Assembly: GCA_025352325.1 (NCBI GenBank)
Contig: JANXTR010000045.1
Location: 124,001-188,000 of the forward strand
Length of the DNA stretch: 64,000 nt
Reading direction: 5' to 3'
From: Microbacteriaceae bacterium
GTDB taxonomy: Bacteria; Actinomycetota; Actinomycetes; Actinomycetales; Microbacteriaceae
The notes beneath the pieces are model-generated. The model worked only from the letters and a program-made list of their open reading frames with translations, did not search any database and was not told where the DNA came from. This document shows, in pieces, positions 55,969-62,349 of this stretch (positions are counted from its first letter, which is position 1; each line of letters begins with the position of its first letter). A program made the translations under genes and the position numbers.

Positions 55969-57389
55969 GACGCGAGCTCGAAGAGGATCGTCGAGTCGGC
56001 GACATCCGCCGTCACGAGCTTCACCGTCACGGCCTCGCCGGTGGTCGGATGCCCGGAGCACTCGGCGGTCACGGCGGGATCGAGCAGTTGCACGATGCTC
56101 CCGCTCTTGTTCTGGGCGATGATCACTCCGTCGAAGCGTTCGCCGAGGCGCGGCGCGAGGACCGCCGCCTCGACCGCGTCGACGGCCCGGCGGTCGAGCT
56201 GTCCGGACAGGTTGTTGCTGCGCGACATCTCAGCGGGGAGCTCCGGGAGAGCGGCCCGCGCCCAGTCCGGGACAGGGGTGCCCGCGGCCAGCGCCTCGCA
56301 GATGACCAGACCGAAGCGGTCGACCAGGCGGCGCAGGGGAGCGGTGACGTGCGCGTACGGCGCGCCGACGGCGGACTGCGTGGTGTTCGCGGGCACCTCG
56401 CCGTCGAAGGGGGTGTAGCCGGCGCCGCGGAACAGCGAGCCCGCGGCGTGCAGGATCGCGAGGTGCCGTGGATTCGACCCGTCGAGAGCGGCGAGATAGT
56501 CGCCGTACGGCTGGGTGGTGGGCCACGGGTTGCCGAGCGCGCGGGTCTGGTGGCGGAAGCGATCAACCCCGTCCGGTTCCGCGGGCGGCATGGTGCGCAG
56601 GATGCCGACCCTTCCGGCGAGCATCATGGTCGCGGCCTCCATCCCGGTCAGCAGCGACAGTTCGGCGTTCCAGCCCTCGACCGGCAGCTGTGTGCGCCGG
56701 GTCGCGATGTAGCGGCCCTCGGCCGTGTCGATGAGCACCTCGGGCAGGTTGAGACTCGCGCCGCCGCGGGCGCGTTCGAGCACCTGCCGAGCGGCACCAA
56801 CCTCCTTGAGCAGTGTCAGTGAGTCGTCGGCGGTTCCGGCGTCGAGCTGCTGCTGGACGCCCTCGTAGTCGAGACGGCGACGGCTCCGGACACGGCCGCG
56901 GGCGACCGTCGAACTCGTGACGTTCGCGTTCGCGTCGAGCGCGAACTCCCACACGAACGCGCCGCGCAGCTGATCGGGCAGCAGCGAGGCGGCTCCCTCG
57001 CTGAGCACCGGGGGATGCAGCGGAATGCGGCCGTCGGGCGCGTAGATCGTCTGGCCGCGCTTGTGGGCTTCCACGTCGATCGCGCCATCGGGAGTGACGA
57101 ATGACGGGACGTCGGCGATGGCGTACCAGAACCGGTAGCCCGCGCCGTCCCGCACCAGCTGGAAGGCCTGATCGAGGTCGTTCGAACCGGCGGGGTCGAT
57201 CGTGGCGAACTCGATCTCGGTGCGGTCGGGATCGGGGAGTGGCGCCGCCTTCGCCGCCGCATCCGCTTCGGCCAGGACGGCCGGCGGGAACTCGCGCGCA
57301 AGGCCCAGCTGCTCGGGAAGCGAGGCCAGCAGCGTCGCGAGCTCGTTGTTCGCGGCATCCGGTGTGAGGTGCAGCGACGTCGTGGGCAC
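55965..57389 (-). CDS. RNB-domain 3'-5' exoribonuclease
   Basis: A 474-residue RNase II/R-family enzyme that carries the RNB catalytic domain (about 40-370). The metal-binding acidic cluster is in ATIDPAGSNDLDQAF, and YAIADVPSFV and HPPVLSEGAASLLPD follow. A short C-terminal S1-like or OB region (about 400-474) ends it; the N-terminal cold-shock domains of E. coli RNase R are absent, as in other short actinobacterial forms. It overlaps the MFS start by four bases. Confidence 0.9.
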   Translation of the reverse strand: MPTTSLHLTPDAANNELATLLASLPEQLGLAREFPPAVLAEADAAAKAAPLPDPDRTEIEFATIDPAGSNDLDQAFQLVRDGAGYRFWYAIADVPSFVTPDGAIDVEAHKRGQTIYAPDGRIPLHPPVLSEGAASLLPDQLRGAFVWEFALDANANVTSSTVARGRVRSRRRLDYEGVQQQLDAGTADDSLTLLKEVGAARQVLERARGGASLNLPEVLIDTAEGRYIATRRTQLPVEGWNAELSLLTGMEAATMMLAGRVGILRTMPPAEPDGVDRFRHQTRALGNPWPTTQPYGDYLAALDGSNPRHLAILHAAGSLFRGAGYTPFDGEVPANTTQSAVGAPYAHVTAPLRRLVDRFGLVICEALAAGTPVPDWARAALPELPAEMSRSNNLSGQLDRRAVDAVEAAVLAPRLGERFDGVIIAQNKSGSIVQLLDPAVTAECSGHPTTGEAVTVKLVTADVADSTILFELAS

Positions 57390-57448
57390 TGGACGAGCCT
57401 ACGACCGTGAGGGGTCAAGGCCGCCCATTCCGCCCCGCCGCCCCACCT

Positions 57449-57488
57449 TGTCGCACGCGCGCCGCGAAACCTCGGCGCGCGTGCGACA
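57449..57488. repeat. TTGTCGCA-type palindrome, second copy
   Basis: A 14-base perfect stem (GTCGCACGCGCGCC at 57450-57463 with GGCGCGCGTGCGAC at 57474-57487), one further T-A pair outside, and a 10-base loop. It sits between mutY and the RNB gene, both on the minus strand, and shares its ends with the copy at 52375. No T-run follows. Confidence 0.65.
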
Positions 57489-57506
57489 CATCGGAGCGGA
57501 ACCGGG

Positions 57507-58397
57507 TCAGATCAGCGGCAGCGTGTAACCGTCGTCGGGGTCGCCCGTCACGAGGCCGTCGCGCAGCAGGCCAGCGAGGGACCGCTCGAGCTGTGTGGCG
57601 TCCGGCCAGAGCGCGGCGAGCGCGTCGCCGGCAACCGGGATGTCGGCGGCCCTCAGTTCGCGCAGGATCAGGCCGCGCACCTGCCGGTCCGAGCCCTCGT
57701 AGCTCTTCTGACGGGACGCTCGCGGCCCGTCGTACTTGGGATACCCCGCGGCGCGCCACGCGCAGGACGCCGCCAGGGGGCACTCCTCGCAGCGCGGGGA
57801 GCGCGCCGTGCACACCACCTGCCCGAGCTCCATCGCGCCCGCGTTGGTCAGGCGGGCGCGCTCGGGATCGTGCGGGAGGATCGCCTCCATCGCCGTCAGG
57901 TCGGCTCGCGTCTGCGGCGGTCCGGGCTCGGCCTGCCCGCCGATCGCCCGCGCCAGCACGCGGCGGACGTTCGTGTCGACCACCGGCGTCCGCACCCCGT
58001 ACGCGAAGGCCGCGACCGCGCGCGCCGTGTACGGGCCGACTCCCGGCAGCTCGAGCAGGGCATCCACGTCGCGCGGCACCACGCCGCCGTGCCGCGCGGT
58101 GATCGCGACGGCGGCCCCGTGCAGGTTCAGCGCTCGACGCGGGTACCCGAGCGTGTTCCAGGCGCGCACCGCTTCCCCGGGCGGGACGGCGGCCAGCGCG
58201 GTGGGGGTGGGCCAGCGTTCGATCCACTCGGCGAGGCGGGGGATCACCCGCGCGACGGGCGTCTGCTGCAGCATGAACTCCGACACCAGGATGCCCCAGG
58301 CGGGGTAGTCCGGATGCCGCCACGGCAGCTCCCGATGCCCCGCCGCGAACCAGTCGGCGACCCGTTCACCGATCGCGGACTCCCGGCTCTGCACCAC
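57507..58397 (-). CDS. mutY: A/G-specific adenine DNA glycosylase
   Basis: A 296-residue MutY that removes adenine opposite 8-oxoguanine. The helix-hairpin-helix ELPGVGPYTARAV, catalytic Asp in PVVDTNVRRVL, and the [4Fe-4S] cluster ligands with C-x6-C-x2-C-x5-C spacing (CTARSPRCEECPLAASC) are intact. The C-terminal Nudix-like 8-oxoG domain of E. coli MutY is reduced, as in many actinobacteria. With the fpg-like remnant nearby it points to a damaged oxidative-repair set. Confidence 0.94.
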   Translation of the reverse strand: MVQSRESAIGERVADWFAAGHRELPWRHPDYPAWGILVSEFMLQQTPVARVIPRLAEWIERWPTPTALAAVPPGEAVRAWNTLGYPRRALNLHGAAVAITARHGGVVPRDVDALLELPGVGPYTARAVAAFAYGVRTPVVDTNVRRVLARAIGGQAEPGPPQTRADLTAMEAILPHDPERARLTNAGAMELGQVVCTARSPRCEECPLAASCAWRAAGYPKYDGPRASRQKSYEGSDRQVRGLILRELRAADIPVAGDALAALWPDATQLERSLAGLLRDGLVTGDPDDGYTLPLI

Positions 58398-59563
58398 CCG
58401 TCAACAGTAGGCTGAGCGACATGGTCAGGTGGGCGCCGGAGCGCCGCGACACGATGAAAGCCCTTGCCGAGGAGCTGCTCCAGCAGTACGCCCAAGGTCG
58501 GGTTGTCGTCGCCGTGGATGGCGCGGATGGCGCGGGCAAGACCGTGTTCGCCGACGACCTGGCGAGCGAGCTGCGCGGCCTGAGTCACACCGTGTTCCGC
58601 GCCTCGATGGACGACTTTCATCAACCGCGTGCGATTCGCCACGCAAAGGGTCGCGAGTCGGCGCAGGGCTTCTACGAGGACTCCTACGACTACTCGGCGT
58701 TTCGCCGCGTGCTGCTCGGACCGTTCCGGATGGCCGGTGCGACGGGGTTCTCGACCGCGTTCTTCGATGTGAAACGTGACGTACTCTTCGAGTCGAGCTG
58801 GCAGACGGGCCCGGCTGACGCGATCCTCATCGTTGACGGCATCTTCCTTCTGCGTCCCGAGCTGGCGGGAATCTGGAACTTTGCCATCTGGCTCGACGCA
58901 CCCGACGCGGTACGGCGTGAGCGGATGATCGAGCGCGACGGATCCCACCCGGAGTTCGATACACCGCTCGGGCAGAGATACCTCGGCGGCCAGGAGCTCT
59001 ACCAGCTCGACGCGAAGCCGCGTACGGCCGCGTCTGCGATCATCGACAACACCGACGTCGGGTACCCCCGACGGCAATTCGCCGACAGCTGCTGACCGCT
59101 CACCGCGGTTCTGTCGTTCCTCATCCGCGAGGTTGAGCCATTTCGTGGCCAGGTACTCGTCGGGCGCGACCTGCCGCACAGCCGAACCCAGCAGCAGGTA
59201 CGGTCCACGGAATGGGAACCCTGAGCCGATCGCGGCTTCACGGATCAGCCGCAGCCAACGCCGATCCCGCTGTGTGAGTTGGGCGGGCCCCGGTCGCTCG
59301 AACGTCAGCACCAGGGTCGAACCCGGCACGTCGAGGGCCATGCAACTCAGCATGTCGCCCAGGCCGTCGACGTCCTCGGGATCGGCCTCGACCGGGAGGT
59401 CGGTGGGCATGAGAAGTGGCACCGGGCGCAGGGTCTGATCGAGAAACATCACCCACAGCTGCCGCCGGAACGCGCCCTCGAGCAGTGCCTGCAGGTGGGG
59501 GAGGAGTTCAGTGTCGGTGGGAAGGGGGACGTCCTGGACGTCGGGATAGCGGGGTCTCTTCAT
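58244..59563 (-). CDS. Hypothetical protein, probably with lost stop codon
   Basis: The first 155 or so residues look real: MKRPRYPDVQDVPLP, HLQALLEGAFRRQLWVMFLD and a later APDEYLATKW, matching a conserved Microbacteriaceae protein of about 160-180 residues of unknown function. The frame then stays open for another 280 codons antisense to the uridine-kinase gene, to 58244, and those residues (Arg/Glu/His-rich, low complexity) look like antisense shadow. Most likely the normal stop near 59100 was lost or a short shift hides it. No function can be given. Confidence 0.45.
   Translation of the reverse strand: MKRPRYPDVQDVPLPTDTELLPHLQALLEGAFRRQLWVMFLDQTLRPVPLLMPTDLPVEADPEDVDGLGDMLSCMALDVPGSTLVLTFERPGPAQLTQRDRRWLRLIREAAIGSGFPFRGPYLLLGSAVRQVAPDEYLATKWLNLADEERQNRGERSAAVGELPSGVPDVGVVDDRRRGRTRLRVELVELLAAEVSLPERCIELRVGSVALDHPLTPYRVGCVEPDGKVPDSRQLGTQKEDAVNDEDRVSRARLPARLEEYVTFHIEERGREPRRTGHPERSEQHAAKRRVVVGVLVEALRRLATLCVANRTRLMKVVHRGAEHGVTQAAQLARQVVGEHGLARAIRAIHGDDNPTLGVLLEQLLGKGFHRVAALRRPPDHVAQPTVDGWCRAGSPRSVNGSPTGSRRGIGSCRGGIRTTPPGASWCRSSCCSRRPSRG
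58421..59095 (+). CDS. Uridine kinase-like P-loop kinase
   Basis: A 224-residue P-loop kinase. Walker A GADGAGKT (about 34-41), MDDFHQPRAIRH and the nucleoside-binding region FYEDSYDYSAF are seen, with ILIVDGIFLLRPEL as Walker B. It ends AIIDNTDVGYPRR, typical of the small Udk-like actinobacterial family. The natural nucleoside substrate is unproven. A long minus-strand frame (58244-59563) runs antisense through all of it. Confidence 0.85.
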   Translation: MVRWAPERRDTMKALAEELLQQYAQGRVVVAVDGADGAGKTVFADDLASELRGLSHTVFRASMDDFHQPRAIRHAKGRESAQGFYEDSYDYSAFRRVLLGPFRMAGATGFSTAFFDVKRDVLFESSWQTGPADAILIVDGIFLLRPELAGIWNFAIWLDAPDAVRRERMIERDGSHPEFDTPLGQRYLGGQELYQLDAKPRTAASAIIDNTDVGYPRRQFADSC

Positions 59564-59642
59564 GCTCGAATCGTCGCCGAGTTCTCTCAGCTCTGGACGG
59601 CTCCACTGGGATCGGTGGACAACTCCCCAGCTGTGGAAAAGA

Positions 59643-60077
59643 TCAGGGGAGCACGGCCAAGAACTTGCGCTCAGCGGGTGCGAGCATGAGCTCGATCCCC
59701 CGATCCAGCGTCGCCAGAACTGCGCCCGATCGCGCGGCGAGGTTCACGAGGTGCGCGTCGGTCACCTGTCGCGAGGTGGCGAGCGCGGAGAGGGATATCT
59801 CGGGCGCGCCGAGGCTGGAGTCGTCGGGGAGGAACTCGTGACGGTCGGCGGATCGCATGGCGGCGACCATGCCGAGTGCGGTCGCCATGGTCACGGTCTT
59901 CGTCACCACCGCCGGGTTCGTCGAGAGCCGGACGAAGCCGGCCTCGGTGAACGGGGTCGTCATCCAGGGGCCGGTGAGCGACCCGAACCACGCATGTGCT
60001 CGCGCGTGATGGACGTGCTGGGGCCAGGCCAGCGCGATCAGCACATTGAGGTCGAGAAGGTGGGGCTTATCTGTCAT
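59643..60077 (-). CDS. vapC: VapC-type PIN-domain toxin
   Basis: A 144-residue PIN ribonuclease. The acidic active-site residues lie in HLLDLNVLIAL, near the middle (FTEAGFVRL), and in VTDAHLVNLAA and ATLDRGIE. VapC toxins cleave tRNA or rRNA when their antitoxin is lost. The ATG at 60077 begins the PIN motif. It overlaps the vapB stop by 11 bases, the usual antitoxin-toxin order. Confidence 0.9.
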   Translation of the reverse strand: MTDKPHLLDLNVLIALAWPQHVHHARAHAWFGSLTGPWMTTPFTEAGFVRLSTNPAVVTKTVTMATALGMVAAMRSADRHEFLPDDSSLGAPEISLSALATSRQVTDAHLVNLAARSGAVLATLDRGIELMLAPAERKFLAVLP

Positions 60078-60291
60078 CGCGATGGTCGTTAACGATTTCG
60101 ACCGTGATGGGCGCAGGATCCATCGGCGCGGTGAAAACCGGGAACCCGCTCGCGCTGGTGGGGGATTCGCCGCGGAGCCCCCGTTCCGCCAGCTTCGAGA
60201 CGGCGGCGCCGAGCGAGATCCCCTCGTCACGAGCAATCGCGCGGGCGACAGCAAGCACCGTATCGTCGAGTTCGAGGGTGGTGCGCATCAC
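60067..60291 (-). CDS. vapB: VapB-type ribbon-helix-helix antitoxin
   Basis: A 74-residue protein with an N-terminal ribbon-helix-helix (RTTLELDDTVLAVARAIARDEG) that should bind its own promoter, and a tail that neutralises VapC. A second Met one codon on is an equal start. It is 24 bases from the panE stop and forms an operon with vapC. Confidence 0.85.
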   Translation of the reverse strand: MMRTTLELDDTVLAVARAIARDEGISLGAAVSKLAERGLRGESPTSASGFPVFTAPMDPAPITVEIVNDHRDDR

Positions 60292-60315
60292 CGCATCATA
60301 ACATCACGATGCTCT

Positions 60316-61323
60316 CTACAGAGTGACCCGCGCGATGACCTCGGCCGACGTCAGGAACGCGCCGGTCCGCTCCACCTCGTGTACAAGATCCACAATCTGT
60401 TCGTTGATCGGGGCGGGCACGCCGCCGTCTTTCGCGGCTGCCACCACCGCACCGTTCAGGAAGTCGATCTCGGTGAGCTGACCGCGCTTGATGCTCTGCA
60501 GGGTCGACCCCGGGTTGGGCACCGTCCCCATGCGCGATCGAAGCGTCCTCGGGAACCAGGCGCCGAATGCTAGCGGCGCAGACCCGATCGCCCCGAGGAT
60601 GCGTCCGTTGACACCCTGCACCTTGCCGAAATGGATGCCGAGGCGCCGGGCGACTCGTACGGTCTCGCGCATGCTCGCCGTCATGATCGTCCGCAGCCCC
60701 GGGTCGGCGATCACCTCCTGCACGCTCAGCCCGGTGATCGCCGGCAGGGCGTTCACGTGGTTGATGAGCAGCTTCGTCCACTGCGCGCCGACGATATCCT
60801 TCGTGATCTCGATCGGGAGGGCGCCGCGGAGCACCTCCGCGATCCGCTCGAGCACCTCATCGCTGGCGCCGGCCGCGGCGCCGACGATGAGGGGGAGGGG
60901 AGCCGTCACCGTGACCCGACCTGGCTCGAGGTACGAGGCTGCGAAGAGCGCGAGTCCTCCGAGGAGCGGGGACCCCGGCAGCACGGAGCGGGCGACCTCG
61001 AGGCCCCCCAGACCGTTCTGAGCGACGAGCAGCGGCGCCGTGCCGAGCACCTCGCGGTTGGCGCGAAGGGCGGCCGCGGCATCCTGAGCTTTGGTGGCAA
61101 GGATCGCGAAGTCGGGGGCGGGAGCGCCGATCCACGCCAGGCTCTCGTGCGCCTCGACGCGCGCGGTGTGCTCGCCCCAGCCGCCGTCGAGCCGGAGTCC
61201 GTCTGCCTTGATCGCCACGAGACTCTCGCCGCGGGCCGTCACCTCGACGTCATGTCCTGCTCGATCGAGAAGGGCGGCCAGGGTTCCCCCGACCGCCCCT
61301 GCTCCGATTACCGCGATGCGCAT
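60316..61323 (-). CDS. panE: 2-dehydropantoate 2-reductase
   Basis: A 335-residue ketopantoate reductase (pantothenate/CoA synthesis). The NADP motif IAVIGAGAVGGTLAALL is at the N-terminus, and the catalytic region LLINHVNALPAITG lies near residue 180, followed by the helical C-domain. Paralogues of this family also reduce other 2-keto acids. Its start lies only about 62 bases from the proposed transposon end at 61385, so its promoter may be changed by that insertion. Confidence 0.88.
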   Translation of the reverse strand: MRIAVIGAGAVGGTLAALLDRAGHDVEVTARGESLVAIKADGLRLDGGWGEHTARVEAHESLAWIGAPAPDFAILATKAQDAAAALRANREVLGTAPLLVAQNGLGGLEVARSVLPGSPLLGGLALFAASYLEPGRVTVTAPLPLIVGAAAGASDEVLERIAEVLRGALPIEITKDIVGAQWTKLLINHVNALPAITGLSVQEVIADPGLRTIMTASMRETVRVARRLGIHFGKVQGVNGRILGAIGSAPLAFGAWFPRTLRSRMGTVPNPGSTLQSIKRGQLTEIDFLNGAVVAAAKDGGVPAPINEQIVDLVHEVERTGAFLTSAEVIARVTL

Positions 61324-61392
61324 GCATCGAGCCTATGCGCGGCGTCTCGTCGTGCCGCGCGTTCGCAATTCAGGTTGGATGCGGTGTGTCCC

Positions 61393-61472
61393 GTGCCACC
61401 CAACTTGTCGTTGTGCCACTTAACTTGTCGCGTGTGCCACATTCGTGTCGTTGTGACATCTAACATGTCGCG
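61393..61472. repeat. Four tandem TnsB-binding-site-like repeats
   Basis: Four units with a GTG(C/A)CA...TGTCG pattern start at 61393, 61413, 61434 and 61453, about 20 bases apart: GTGCCACCCAACTTGTCGTT, GTGCCACTTAACTTGTCGC, GTGCCACATTCGTGTCGTT and GTGACATCTAACATGTCGC. They occupy the outer 90 bases of the element, where transposase binding sites are expected. Confidence 0.78.
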
Positions 61473-61581
61473 CGGCCGCGCGTCGTTCTCGTGGAAGTCG
61501 GCTCCTCGGTCTTAACGTTTTGTTGTCAGGTCTACGTCGCCGAATTCACTTTGGTACCCGTTCGCGAGCAAAGGACTTGAT

Positions 61582-62349
61582 GTGTCGACTACAACGTTCC
61601 TCACCCGCCACGGTGGCCGTCACGTCACCAGTCCCGAAGCGGCATTCATCTTGAACGGCCGTAAGACGCAGGTTGATTTTCGAGAGGCCGCGCGCGTTGG
61701 GTTCGAGGCATGCTCTCCGGTGCGCCTCTTCTCCTCGTGGCGTGGAAAGCGAAACTATTCAGGCTCCTACTGGTCGTCCAAGAACCAGGGACACGTCGGC
61801 TTCGAGTCCCTTTACGAACGAACCGCGCTGATGGTGCTTGATCGAGAGCCCTCAGTCATAGCGATTTCAAGCCAGCCCATGTGGATCTTCTGGCCCGGCA
61901 ATTCGGCTCCAAAGTCGCACGCTCCAGACTTCTTCGTGCGCCATGACAACGGTGACGGGGAGGTCATTGACGTTCGACCTCACGAACGGGTGGACGAAAC
62001 GGCCGCTACGACATTCGAGGCAACGAGGCTGTTGTGTGAGGAACAGGGGTTCCGCTACCGGGTGATGTCAGACCTAGACCGGACCCTCGATCAAAACCTC
62101 CGCTTCCTTTCCCGCTACAGGACGCAGGCCTGGCAACCCGCCCTAGGCGACCTTGCGCGGGTGGAGGAAACTCTTGATCGATCGATGCCAATCCGACACC
62201 TGCTCGCGCTAGCCACCGCGAAAGATCAAGAATCTACGACGCTCGGCTGGATCTACTGGCTGATCTGGGCAGGACACCTTCAACTGAATCTGCGGACCCC
62301 TCTCGGACTCGACAGCATCCTTCAGCCCTCCACAGCGACGACACGATGA
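61582..62349 (+). CDS. tnsA: TnsA-like transposon endonuclease
   Basis: A 255-residue endonuclease that makes the 5' strand cuts at the transposon ends in a heteromeric transposase. The Tn7 TnsA catalytic pattern is recognisable: Glu75 in GFESLYER, Asp116 in HAPDFFV, and Asp130-Val-Arg132 in GEVIDVRP where Tn7 has Gln130/Lys132. The Lys-to-Arg change should be checked, though I recall DVRP as usual in actinobacterial relatives. The GTG start has AAGGA six bases upstream. Its stop overlaps tnsB (ATGA), so the pair is coupled. A C-terminal TnsC/TnsB contact region is expected from about residue 170. Confidence 0.85.
   Translation: MSTTTFLTRHGGRHVTSPEAAFILNGRKTQVDFREAARVGFEACSPVRLFSSWRGKRNYSGSYWSSKNQGHVGFESLYERTALMVLDREPSVIAISSQPMWIFWPGNSAPKSHAPDFFVRHDNGDGEVIDVRPHERVDETAATTFEATRLLCEEQGFRYRVMSDLDRTLDQNLRFLSRYRTQAWQPALGDLARVEETLDRSMPIRHLLALATAKDQESTTLGWIYWLIWAGHLQLNLRTPLGLDSILQPSTATTR

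Noticed and set aside
61393-61472. CRISPR array
   Set aside because: The four units are tandem with no spacers and sit at a transposon end beside tnsA; no cas gene is visible.
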